Positions 46,450 to 56,659 of a stretch of 64,000 nt of DNA are shown here, piece by piece. Both the position numbers and the translations under genes were made by a program. The notes beneath the pieces were generated by a model that searched no databases, had not been told where the DNA came from, and worked only from the letters and a program-made list of their open reading frames with translations. How positions within the stretch are numbered: position 1 is the first letter of the stretch; each line of letters opens with the position of its first letter. The DNA is from Anniella stebbinsi (lineage: Eukaryota > Chordata > Lepidosauria > Squamata > Anniellidae): assembly GCA_029215795.1 (NCBI GenBank), contig JARDYH010000002.1, forward strand, positions 294,283,973-294,347,972, given 5' to 3'.

Positions 46450-46887
46450 AACCACCCTGGGTTTGGGGCTTCCAAGCCCTCCCCCTGAGATGTGAGACAA
46501 TAAAGAAATCTGCCATGCAATCCACAAAACTTTATTCAGTAAATAGACTCTTCACACCTGAGGGGAGTGTGAAGGCTAGGAGCTATCCTCTAAACTCAAT
46601 TAACCTAACAAAGCAAGGCAGCTGCCTATAAGCTAAATGGGCAGTTTCCCCACAGTGTCCAACAGGCTTTTACTGAATCCCTCCTTCAGGGAGGGTCTTT
46701 AAGTTGTAACCTCTAGCAAGTAGCTAACCTACATCCTCTCAACTCCGCCTGCTTAACCTTGCGGCGGACTCTGGGATCTGTCAATTCCGATGTTCCCTCT
46801 AGTCTCTGAGCCTGAGCCTCCTGTCCAATAAGCTCCTGGGAAGATTCCTCCTTGAGTCCCCCGCTTCCTGTCTAAGCTGGTCTTGGT

Positions 46888-46918
<31 letters not shown>

Positions 46919-46987
46919 TCCTCCTCTTCCTCGCTCCAAGTCTGATTCAACATAACACACCAGAGAGCCTGATCCTGATCCTAACAC
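46450..46987 (-). mobile_element. LTR-like or retroelement end, unclassified
   Basis: On the minus strand it begins TGTTAGGATCAGGATCAGGC, carries a (CAG)n tract (46890-46915) that encodes poly-Gln in a small frame, and has TTACTGAATAAAGTTTTGTG (poly(A) signal, near 46540) followed by about 50-90 bp. A TG start, poly(A) signal and GC-richer body fit a solitary LTR, but no matching duplication or second end was found. Confidence 0.35.
46890..46915. repeat. (CTG)n trinucleotide repeat
   Basis: About nine units plus CTC variants; (CAG)n on the minus strand. Confidence 0.95.
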
Positions 46988-46989
46988 TG

Positions 46990-47610
46990 GGAAAATGATT
47001 GAAGGGCAGTACCAATGTTCTTACATAAGAAGGTAGGCTATTGCATTCTGAAATACATAGACTCTCAAAACAATATTAAGACCATATTACAAAATTCTGA
47101 TCTTAAGTTTACCTCAGGGATAAATGTTATACCCAGCAAACACCCAAATAAAAAGGTCACTGCTGCCTTACCTAGTAAAATTGATGGTCATGCAAATATA
47201 AGAGTCTACATAATCAATACAAGGACAGGTTATTGGTCTATCAAGCCCAGTACAAGAGGATATCAGGCTGTCGTTTTTCTTAACTCTGCCTTATAACTAA
47301 AGATGATAATAGACCGGGCACTTATGCATCACCAAAAAAGAGGAAATGCATTGCTTAAAGAAGAGGATGAAAGAGGATACAGATATGTACAAAATTTGCA
47401 TGCATGATTTATATGTAGAGACACACATTTAGAAATAATGCCTATAATTTAAATGGAAATACAGTATGTCTTGTCACAGTGAGAATGTGTTCCTGCTCAG
47501 TCTGCTGTCAAGGTGCTGCGAATTGTGTGAATTGGTAATTTCAGCCCTTGCTCTCCCTTCTCATAGTTCTATATCTTTAAACCAGACAGCCTTTAAAATA
47601 GAGGACAGTC
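46990..47610. other. Intronic stretch, nothing recognised
   Basis: AT-rich; no element edge or exon. Confidence 0.4.
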
Positions 47611-47619
47611 CTCTGTAAA

Positions 47620-47712
47620 GTAAGACACGTGAGCCATCTTAGATGGTAGGGACTGAACCAGGGTCATCTGGATACAAACCATATTCTCTTCTACTGAGCT
47701 ACTGCCCCTAAC
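47620..47712 (-). mobile_element. Degraded tRNA-derived SINE head
   Basis: GGGACTGAACCAGGGTCATC and CTACTGAGCTACTGCCCC are antisense to the B-box and A-box regions of the SINE at 2050-2230. Confidence 0.6.
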
Positions 47713-47724
47713 ACATTATCTACG

Positions 47725-47862
47725 GAGTTGCAGAACCTGTGGACCTCCTGATGTTTTGGATTACAGCTCCCATCATCACTGACCATTGGCCATGCTGGCT
47801 GGGGCTGATGGCAGTTAGGTCCAACATCTGTAGGTCACAGGTTCCCCACCCCTGCTCTAAAG
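47725..47862. mobile_element. hAT-like miniature element
   Basis: GCAGAACCTGTGGACCTCCT, GGATTACAGCTCCCATCATC, GACCATTGGCCATGCTGGCT and CACAGGTTCCCCACCCCTG form the two arms of the family at 9603-9739. Confidence 0.8.
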
Positions 47863-47869
47863 CATGAGG

Positions 47870-48818
47870 ATTACAGAAGAGAACAGGTTAGATGACCAGG
47901 TGGAAGTCAACAAGAGTATATTCTTCCCACCTTCCAGATCTGTTTCTTGTAAACATAACGAGTCAATGATGTAACTTGTGACCATTTAATGACACTTTGC
48001 GACTATGCAAATGTTTTCAAAAAGTGGATTCAGTTTTGATCTGCCTGCCATTCCAATTGAATTGATTTATTCTTTCACATGTGGAAACTCATTACAATTA
48101 TCTTCTTGGTTTGGGTGGGCCCTCTATAATGAAGTAGGAGCACCCTTGATATACAATATATCTCATTTTTGCAAGGTCCTCCAGCCTAACAGACTATTGT
48201 TCTTGTTCTGTCAATTAGGAATTTAAAGCCCAAGTATGAGGAAGAAGCAAATTCTGCTTCACTTCAATAGGCATGAGGGCTGTCTAAAAATACAACAAGT
48301 GCAACCAGTTCTTTGAGTCAATTGTATCTTGGCTAAAAATAAACTGGAAACATAAAACAACATTAACAGATACGCGGACCTCAGCTAATGTCTCAACTAC
48401 TGGCTTTAACTATCTTGCCAAGTTTCACTTGTTACTTTTGCAAAATGCCAACTTTTTTCTTTTACTGTCTTCTCATCCTTAACTGCCTGTCATTGCAAGA
48501 TGTTCCAAAACAACATTGAATGGTGAAGATCAGCAAAATTTAACCAATATTTTAATCAAATTTATTTTTGCTCCTTTTAATGCTGCATGGGTGCGTTGGG
48601 GGGGGGGGGACAATTGTTTTATATATATGCAAGACCTGTGCAACTGTTACTTGATTCGTGTGCTTATTGGTCTGGAGGGTTTTTAGTTGAGATGTGACAA
48701 ACCCTGGGTTCAACTGTCAGGCAAACCCTGCTAAGGTTGAAAGGAAGCTGCATCTTTGGGGAAGACCAACTCAATAGTAGACCATGTGTGTTTCATTAAG
48801 AAGGTCCATGGTGTCTCC

Positions 48819-48822
<4 letters not shown>
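47870..48822. other. Intronic stretch, partly repeat-free
   Basis: 48000-48235 is complex and repeat-free with an ATTGAATTGATTTATTC homeobox-like stretch; possible conserved noncoding DNA. A 12-base G run is at 48598-48609. Confidence 0.3.

Positions 48823-48862
<40 letters not shown>
48823..48862. repeat. (GA)n microsatellite
   Basis: About 20 GA units. Confidence 0.97.
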
Positions 48863-48865
<3 letters not shown>

Positions 48866-48999
48866 CAGACAGAAGAGTTGGGAAAACCTGGTCCTGAGAC
48901 CTTGAAGGCCTTCTGACATTCCTAAGCTAGAAGGACCAATGACTCAGCTTCATACATTTTTTTTAAGGGGATCGACAGGTCTTTCCTTCAGCAAAGAAA

Positions 49000-49610
49000 C
49001 CACACTTTCCCACCACTCAAATGGGGATCCCGTAAGAATTTGGACAGACGGAGAGGCAGGACAGATCCTATTTTGGAGGCAACCTTCACCGTTTTATTGC
49101 TAATTACAGACATCTTCCTCCAAGGGGAAAATCTTAAAGTGAGATTTTAAGAACCCAAGAAGGGGTTTGTCCAAAATACTTGGTTTAACACGCGGACAAG
49201 AAATGCAAGGCACAGCCTAGCACAGAAACAGAGCAGACAGAAATGTAGTGTTTTGGCCTCCTCCGAAAGATCCACAGAGAGCAAACGGAACAGACCACAG
49301 TTTATATGCCTTGGAATTGCAAGAGATTGAACTGACCCCAACCATCCCAAAATGTGGTTCAGACTGTTGAGTGACATTTGCTATGGGAGCAAGAGATGTT
49401 ATGCCAGTGATTTTCTTCCTGGAGATGCCTGGGACATGCCCCATAAGAAGGAAACAACGTTGCCTGGTTTCACCTCTGGACTGTCGGCTCCTTGGCGTGA
49501 TGATGCTCTCATATGAACTCACTGATGGAGTGACGACAGCCTCCCACCCCCTGTAAGCCAGACCTTAAACTAGAGGAAATGAGGGTGTTGGGAAGGTTGT
49601 CACTTTCACT
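49000..49610 (-). mobile_element. Solitary LTR-like sequence (endogenous retroelement)
   Basis: On the minus strand, a TATA-like GGCATATAAACTGTGG (about 49298-49313) is followed roughly 200 bp later by an AATAAAAC poly(A) signal (about 49091-49098) and a further 70-90 bp rich in CTCC. This order is that of U3-R-U5. The 101-aa frame at 49522-49217 lies in the putative U3 and is not a known viral protein. Exact ends and duplication were not resolved; no internal viral genes are adjacent. Confidence 0.45.
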
Positions 49611-50395
49611 TCTGCCAAAGGCCAGGAACATTTTCTTCCCTATTTTCTGCAAGCAGCCAAACCACTATTAAATCACATGCTCAAAATGTCAAATGAAAAA
49701 AAAAAAAACCTGAGAAAGGCATGTCGTGAAACAATATTCAGCACACCAATTTTCAGACATTCTGACTTTTGCTCCAAACCGTCTGCTCTCACCCTACCTT
49801 TGAAGGGGTCATATTGGCTCTCCCTGCACAGACTCTAACATACGGCACACTTAAAATTGTCTTCAGTGTTAAGACCCTTCCTTCCTTCCCTTCATCCACA
49901 CAGGACAGAAAAGCCCTATCATATTTTTTACAAACCAATTTATTTCATTCTGGCCTGGCTGCCCTTACCATTTAAAAAAAAAAAAAAAAAAAGTAAAACA
50001 GATTTGGAAAACAGTTTAAGGAGAGTGGGAAAATAAATAAATCCAAAACCAGAACACCTACATTTTTAACTCTAAAGATGGCAACAGCAAAAGAATTAAA
50101 GCTATGTCCAGACTAAATATTTTCAAAGGATTGTATCCAATGTGGCTTTGTGCTAGTGGAAAAGTGCTTTTGCTTGTGTAAGTTGAGGCACGTGATTTAT
50201 GATGATACTCTGTGTACTGCAGCCCTATGTGCCACATCCTATATGGTTCTGAAGGGCCCATCAGTCCTCAGGAGCAGTTTTTCAGGGGGCTGCAAGTGAG
50301 TAAAGGGGCTTGGCAACAATTGGGTTCTTTGCTTATACAAATTGAAATGTTTTCCACTAGAGCAAAACCAAGATTGGAGATAAAAGCAAGAGGGG

Positions 50396-50398
<3 letters not shown>
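49611..50398. other. Intronic stretch with poly(A)
   Basis: An A run at 49975-49992; nothing else recognised. Confidence 0.4.

Positions 50399-50443
<45 letters not shown>
50399..50443. repeat. (GA)n microsatellite
   Basis: About 22 GA units, 74 bp before the large hAT element's target duplication. Confidence 0.97.
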
Positions 50444-50446
<3 letters not shown>

Positions 50447-51141
50447 AAAGTAGGCCAGAGCCCTAGAGGAAAAAAAGAGTCAGAGCTGCTGGAACTGGAG
50501 AACTGACTGAGGAGCTGTACCAATTAGGGATGTGTATCATATCATTGAAATGTACGATAATGATACGATACGCTCTTTATCGTGCATGCGTTTAACGATA
50601 ACGATACGATAGGAAAGCCTACAATAATTATCAGAGACAATAAAAAATCCTACGATAATTATTGTATGTTATCATTTTATCGGAAGGCTCTTTCTCTTTT
50701 GCCGCCACATGGACGGAGCTAGAAGGTGGGGTGTGCTTGCTGAGACAGTGACCAAACGTGCAGCAAGGATTGCAGCAGGCTCCAATCACAATGTTGGAGG
50801 AGGGCTAAGGATATCCCCGCATAAAACCCCCACACTTGGTGTTCCAGCTCTGTTGGGAGTTAGGTGTTGAGGGGAGAAGGGTGGATTTTGTTGGAGCTTT
50901 GTCCTGGCTCCTGGGTATTATAGTTACTTGGTGGCAAATTGTTGGAGATTCATTGTAGTCTTGCATCTTTGTGTCTCAGGTTCGTTTGGCTGTTCGTCAC
51001 TTGTGTGTTTGACTTATAGTTTTTATACGTTTTCTGGTTGGTTTGATTGAAGGGTTAAGTTAGCATGAGTGGGGGTACTGTGACTGAGTGAGTGTGTTTT
51101 GTCCTCTTCCCTGTTTAACTTTCTTTTAAAAAAACAAAAAA

Positions 51142-51145
<4 letters not shown>

Positions 51146-51184
<39 letters not shown>
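51146..51184. repeat. (TA)n microsatellite
   Basis: About 18 TA units inside the hAT element. Confidence 0.97.
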
Positions 51185-51185
<1 letters not shown>

Positions 51186-51444
51186 TCTCCCTCTCCCTGG
51201 TTTTGTGTGTTTGCTTGATTGACCGTTAGTGTGCTGGTGTGTCCTGTAGCCTGCTACACAGAATAACACTACACAATCTGTGGTCAAAGCAGCACACAAA
51301 CTGTTTGTAAAGGATTGTTATTAATATAAATAATTTCATTTTCAATCACTTTGTACCAGTATGAAATACAGCTCTAAGGCGCGCCTTGAACGAGGTGGCT
51401 CTAGGTCTAGGAGAGATGCTGTTGTTGCTGGGAGCAGTTCTGGG

Positions 51445-52030
51445 GTGGCCGACTCTCCCTCTCACACATTTTATTTCTTTTTTAAAGACACTGCCCCGTC
51501 CAATGTTTCCAGTCTGGAGGGACTGCTTTAGTGAGGGACTGCAAAGCAAAAACATCCCTCTCACACATTTTATTTCTTTTTTAAAGTCACTGCTCCAGCC
51601 AATGTTTCCAGTCTGGAGGGACTGCTTTAGTGAGCCTTGAGAGATTCCGGTATTATTATTTTTCGTCACTACGTCCCTGGGTCTGCTCCTCATGGAGTCC
51701 ATTAGTGAGGGACTGCAGAAGCATCCCCCACACACATTTTTTTTGAGACTCTGGTCCAGGCAATGTGCCTCCCTCTACCCTGAACGTGACTTTTATTTGG
51801 CAATGTGCCTACCTCTATCCCGAACGTGACTTTTTATTTGGCAATGTGCTTACCTCTACCCTGAATGTGACTATTCCCTCTGGTCCAGCCAATGTGCCCA
51901 CCTCTAGCCAGAACGTGACTTATATTAATTTGCCAATGTGCCCACCTCTACCCAGAATGTGACTTATATTAATTTGCCAATGTGACTACCCAGAACATGA
52001 CTTTGGTTGCCACTGCTCCAGCCAATGTGT
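51445..52030. repeat. Tandem repeats within the hAT element
   Basis: Two copies of a block of about 100 bp (CACACATTTTATTTCTTTTT through GGAGGGACTGCTTTAGTGAG at 51470-51540 and 51565-51635) are followed by six or so shorter units of 35-50 bp, each with CAATGTGCC and GAACGTGACTT (51765-52005). CCAGCCAATGT links the two sets, implying that one monomer gave rise to all. Confidence 0.88.
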
Positions 52031-52137
52031 GCAGCTCTGGTATGAAGAATTGCCCACCTGCTTGCACGGGGATGGCGGGCAGACTGGGTCATTTTTCAAG
52101 CATGATGAGGTCAAGGCGGTGCGTGAGGGTTGTTTTG

Positions 52138-52258
52138 ATGAGATCCTCCAGGTTTCCTCGCTACCTGGGGTATCTCCTAGCCCAATGAGGCCCTGCCTGC
52201 TAAGGCTGGCTAAAATAACTGTAACACCCATGCTATTCCTCTACCCCCCAATCCTTTT
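52138..52258 (+). repeat. Direct repeat flanking the L2, left copy
   Basis: GATCCTCCAGGTTTCCTCGC through CCCCCCAATCCTTTTG closely matches 55858-55975 with a few differences. It lies directly 5' of the L2. Confidence 0.9.
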
Positions 52259-52272
52259 GGGGGGCAGCTTTA

Positions 52273-52600
52273 ACGCGCGCGGAAGGCGACGGGACAACAG
52301 AGGCAGCCGTGAGTGAGTGGACACCGGGAGAACAGAACGGCGTGAGTGGGGGAGGAGAGGACAAGTGCAGCTGACATCTTGCATGCCCCCCCACCTCCTC
52401 CTTCTCTCTCTTGCGCGCGCGCGAGAGGCGACGGGACAACAGAGGCAGCCGTGAGTGAGTGGACACCGGGAGAACAGAACGGCGTGAGTGGGGGAGGAGA
52501 GGACAAGTGCAGCTGACATCTTGCACACACCCCCACCCACCTCCTCCTTCTCTCTCTTGCGCGTGCGCGAGAGGCGAAGGGACAACAGACATCTTCTTTC
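52273..52600 (+). promoter_or_regulatory. Tandem 5' UTR monomers of the L2 (likely internal promoter)
   Basis: Monomers of about 140-146 bp start at 52273, 52413 and 52559 (the last partial). Each has GCGCGCG-type text, GGCGACGGGACAACAGAGGC, GTGGACACCGGGAGAACAGA and a closing CCACCTCCTCCTTCTCTCTC. CpG density is the highest in the window. Monomer arrays in LINE 5' UTRs are known promoters in other families (mouse L1); the role here is inferred. Confidence 0.7.
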
Positions 52601-52619
52601 TTTCTCGCGGGCAATTGAA

Positions 52620-55603
52620 ATGTGTCTGGGAACATCAATATCTGTTGTGTGGGGCAGAGGGAGAGATGGCGATAGCAGGGCAAAATGCCGTTACAGGGGA
52701 AGGAGAGATGGATATTTAATACCCATCTTACCTTCCGGTTGCCCTGCTACCCCGGGGATCTTGGGGAACGATCCAGGCCACCCACAGAACCTTTCCTTGC
52801 TCCTATGCAATGCCAGGTCGGTTAAAAACAAAACAAACATAATCTTTGACCTCCTCACAGAAGAGGAGGCCGACCTGGCATGCTTCACGGAGACCTGGCT
52901 GGGAGATGACAGTGGCCCGACATGGGCTCAGGCTCTCCCAGCTGGGTACTGTGTTAGTGAGCAGGTGAGGGAAAGTGGGCGGGGGGGCGGAGTAGCTGTG
53001 GTCTACAAAAACCATCTTAACCTGACGAGACATCCTGTCCGGCAACTGAATCACATCGAGTGTGTGTACCTGAGTCTGAAGACCAGGGATAGACTAGGGA
53101 TTTTGTCAGTGTACCAGCCACCCCGCTGCCTATCAGACTCCCTGGCCTAGCTCACGGAACTGGTCTCGGAGCTGGTGTTGGATTCGCCCAGGCTTTTGGT
53201 CCTGGGCGATTTCAACATCCCATTCGAGGTCGGTTTGTCAGGTGGAGCTCGGGAGTTCATGGCATCCATGACAAACATGGGCCTATCCCAATTGGTCTCT
53301 GGACCCACACATTCAGCAGGCCACACCCTCGATGCTGTTTTCAGTTCCGAACAGACGGATCTGTGGGCGGAGGTACTGAATACCTCCGAATTGTCACGGA
53401 CAGACCATTTTCTGGTCAGGGTTAGTATCACGGCTACCATCCGTCCCTGCAGAGGTGGCGGACCTATTAAGATGGTCCGCCCTCGGAGGCTGATGGATCC
53501 TTCTGGATTCCAGAAAGCCTTGGAGGGTTCCATGGCTGGTATCGTCGACGATCTTGTAGAAGCCCTGGTCAATAGATGGAATCAAGACCTAACTAGGGCT
53601 ATCGACACGATCGCCCCCAAACGCCCTCTCCGGCCCGCTTCTAATAGGACGCCCTGGTATACAGAAGACCTCAGGGAGTTGAAGCGGAAAGGACGACGAC
53701 TGGAGCACCGATGGCAGAAAATTTGACTTATATCCGACAAGACACGACATAGAGAACATCTTCGTTTCTATGGAGTGGCAATACGTGCAGCGAAGAAAGC
53801 TTTCTTCTCTGCACGCATTGCGTCTGCGAATTCACATCCAGCAGAACTGTTCAGGGTGGTGAGGGGTCTAACTCCCCTGAATCCGATTTTAGAGCCTTCG
53901 GCAGTTCGCTGTGATGCCTTTAATGATCATTTCTCAGATAAAATCTCTCGGATAAGAGCCGACTTAGATGCCATTGTTATAGCAGAGGTTGACAGTGGAG
54001 TGTCCAGTGACTCCGCGAGTAGGATTACACTTGATCAGTTTCAGTTAGTGAGTACCGAGGATGTGGACAAGGTACTTGGATGTGTGAAGAAGACGACTTG
54101 CCCTCTCGACCCCTGTCCTTCCTGGCTGGTCGTCCAGGGAGGAGATGCAGTTAGATCACATCTACAGCATATCATTAATGCATCTCTCAGGGAGGGGAGC
54201 TTTCCATCATGTTTGAAAGAGGCGGTGGTAAGGCCGCTTCTAAAAAAGCCCTCCCTGGATCCCCTGGACCTTAATAACTATAGGCCAGTCTCAAATCTTC
54301 CATTTTTGGGCAAGGTGATCGAGAGAGCAGTTGCTTTTCAACTCCAGGCAGTCTTGGATGACACTGATTTTCTAGACCCATTTCAAACTGGCTTTAGAGT
54401 GGGATACGGAGTTGAGACCGCTTTGGTCGCCTTAGTGGATGATCTACGCCTTAGTATCGACAGGGGGAGTGTGTCCCTGTTGGTACTCTTGGACCTCTCA
54501 GCGGCTTTCGATACCATCGACCATGGTATCCTTCTGGAGCGCCTGGGGGAATTGGGGATCGGGGGCACTGTACTTCAGTGGTTCCGATCCTATCTCTCAG
54601 GCAGGTTCCAGATGGTGATGCTTGGGGATAGCTGCTCTTCAAAAAAGGAGCTGCTATGTGGTGTACCACAAGGTGCTATCCTTTCCCCAATGCTGTTTAA
54701 TATTTACATGAAACCGCTGGGAGAGATCATCCGGAGGCATGGGGCAGGGTGCTATCAATATGCTGATCACACCCAAATATATTTCTCTATGCCTTCGACA
54801 ACATCGTCAGCTAAGGATAGTGTGTCTCCTCTGAATGAATGCTTGGAGGCGGTAATGGGCTGGATGAGGAAAAACAAACTGAAGCTGAATCCAGACAAGA
54901 CAGAGGTGCTTGCTGTCAAAGGCCCCAACCTGGGTTTGGAGGTGTGTCAACCAGTTCTGGATGGGGTACACCCCCCCTGAAAGATTGTGTTTGCAGCTTG
55001 GGGGTACTCCTGTATCGGTCACTCCAGATGACAGCTCAGATTGATGCGACGGCCAGGAGTGCCTCCTATCAGCTTCGGCTGATACGCCAGCTGCGCCCCT
55101 TCCTAGAGTTGGAAGACCTAAAGACGGTAGTGCACGCACTGGTAACTTCAAGGCTCGACTTCTGCAATGCGCTGTACATAGGGCTACCTTTGTGCCTAGT
55201 CCGGAAACTTCAACTTGTTCAAAATATGGTAGCCAGGTTGGTCACCGGTACATCTGGGGTGATCACATCACACCAGTTTTAAAATCGCTTCATTGGCTGC
55301 CAATCAGTTTCCGGGCGAAGTATAAAGTGTTGGTTATTACCTTTAAAGCCCTACATGGTTTGGGTCCAGGATCGCCTTCTCCCGTACAATCCGCCCCGCA
55401 CACTTAGGTCCTCTGGGAAGAATTTACTCAAGCCAGCCAGAACTAGGCTGGCGGGTGTTACCCAGAGGACCTTCTCTTCCATCGCTCCCAGACTATGGAA
55501 TGGTCTGTCGGAGGAGGTTAGACAAATTGACAGTCTTCATGAATTCAAGAGAGTCATGAAGACTGTCCTCTTCCGACAGGCCTATGCAGATGAATTTTAA
55601 GAT
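52620..55603 (+). pseudogene. L2 ORF2 (endonuclease and reverse transcriptase), disabled
   Basis: From 52620 to 54980 one frame is kept, broken by TAG at 53148-53150 and TGA at 53724-53726. Endonuclease motifs in order: LLLCNARSVKNK, CFTETWLGDD, GGGVAVVYK, LGDFNIPFE, and SRTDHFLVRV. Reverse transcriptase: NNYRPVSNLPFLGKVIE, FQTGFRVGYG, LLDLSAAFDTIDHGILLERL, GVPQGAILSPMLFNIYM, then YQYADHTQIYF. The normal YADD carries His for the second Asp, which should abolish synthesis. Frameshifts near 54975, 55245 and 55365 carry the C-terminus (SLHWLPISFRAKYKVLV, then PRLWNGLSEEV) to a stop after ADEF near 55600. All the decay is compatible with a fairly recent but dead copy. Confidence 0.93.
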
Positions 55604-55713
55604 GTTTTTAATGTTGCATTTTTCTCTTGCTTTTAAGATTTTAACTGTTGTGATTTTTGTGTTTTATATTGTTGCTGTTCCCCGCCTCGATCCGAAGGGA
55701 GAGGCAGGCTATA

Positions 55714-55746
<33 letters not shown>

Positions 55747-55857
55747 TTTAATTAGTACTTAGACATGCGTCGCCTAATCTGTTGAAACAACGCAGCAGCA
55801 GTTCTGCTACTGCGGTGGAATGCATCCACTCACTGTGCCACGCATAGGTGCTAGTGG

Positions 55858-55975
55858 GATCCTCCAGGTTTCCTCGCTACCTGGGGTATCTCCTGGCCCA
55901 ATGAGGCCCTGTCTGCTACGGCTGGCTAAAATAAGTGTAACACCCGTGCTATTCCCCTACCCCCCAATCCTTTGA
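55858..55975 (+). repeat. Direct repeat flanking the L2, right copy
   Basis: Matches 52138-52258. Between the L2 tail (55747) and this copy lie about 110 bp whose text (ACTTAGACATGCGTCGCCTAAT) resembles that just after the copy (TAAACATGCATGGCCTAATT, 55981-56000), suggesting duplication of a larger unit. Confidence 0.88.
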
Positions 55976-56139
55976 ATTTGTAAACATGCATGGCCTAATT
56001 AATGAGACAAGGCGACAGCAGTTCACCATCTTCTGATTAACACATTTTACTTTTATGACTGCATATGGAAGGCACTGCCTAGGTTTATCCACAGGTTTGA
56101 AAGTTCATTGTATTCTTAAAAATATACCTATAAGTCTCA

Positions 56140-56400
56140 GCAGCAGCAGCATGGTGTGGATTACAGGAAACAGTGCATGTTGTTGAGAGCTTACTTCTGA
56201 GTAATGCCTGCAGCTGTGCATCTGAAATTGGGCACAGTTGAGTCCCATCAAGGCCATCTGTGAGATGCCCATGAGTACTGGACGATGTCTCTTCAAAAAA
56301 GACCACATTTCAGCCACCTGAAACAGTGTATTTGAAAGCTTACTTCCGAGTAACGCTTGCACCGATTGTTCTAAAATTTGGCACACAAGACTAGCAACAC
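56140..56400. repeat. Two diverged tandem units in the hAT right arm
   Basis: AGCTTACTTCTGAGTAATGC with GAAATTGGGCACAG (56186-56240) and AGCTTACTTCCGAGTAACGC with AAAATTTGGCACAC (56336-56388). Confidence 0.7.
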
Positions 56401-56659
56401 TCAGTCTGCACTGTGACCAAGTTTCAAACCTGTAATTTGGAAAATTAAGAAGTTTAGGTCTTTCTGACTCAAAAATCAACTCTAGAATCTCTAGGGCAAA
56501 ATGGAGAAACGATATAATACTGGATTTCTGATAATTATTGGAAATACAATACGATATGGCTCACCTACGATATAATTGGAGACGATAAATTTTCTTGGTC
56601 TGAAATTCCAATAATGATACGATACGATATTTTCAGGCGTGCACATCCCTAGTACCAAT

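Larger units (their letters stand above)
52259..55747 (+). mobile_element. Nearly full-length L2-type LINE
   Basis: A CpG-rich 5' UTR (52259-52620) with tandem monomers is followed by an endonuclease and reverse transcriptase frame and a 3' UTR ending CCCCGCCTCGATCCGAAGGG AGAGGCAGGCTATAAA and (TAA)n. It is inserted in the hAT element at 50525-56651. It is the best preserved of the many L2 copies in this window, many of which share the final 50-200 bp. No separate ORF1 is visible, so it is a short version of the family or lost ORF1. Confidence 0.92.
50525..56651. mobile_element. hAT-type DNA element, 6127 bp, carrying a nested L2 LINE
   Basis: The left end is TAGGGATGTGTATCAT and the right end, complemented, is TAGGGATGTGCACG. 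GTACCAAT lies immediately outside both ends (50517-50524, 56652-56659), a perfect 8-bp duplication. Both ends carry dense ACGATA/TATCGT repeats (50552-50690 and 56510-56635). Next to the left end a promoter-like segment (CCGCATAAAACCCCCACACT, 50817-50836) occurs. The rest of the host element (50690-52258 and 55748-56500) contains tandem blocks and no recognised transposase, so it is a non-autonomous or badly eroded copy. Without the L2 it would be about 2.6 kb. Confidence 0.92.

Noticed and set aside
50239..50523. Frames with long Ser-Leu or Glu-Arg runs
   Set aside because: Caused by the (GA)n repeat at 50399-50443.
51765..52005. CRISPR-like direct repeats
   Set aside because: Units lack constant repeats with unique spacers and vary in length; they are a minisatellite in a eukaryotic transposon.
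52233..52683. Three overlapping minus-strand frames of 114-137 codons
   Set aside because: They are antisense to the L2 5' UTR monomers. Repeated Pro/Ser/Arg text follows from the tandem repeat and CpG richness.
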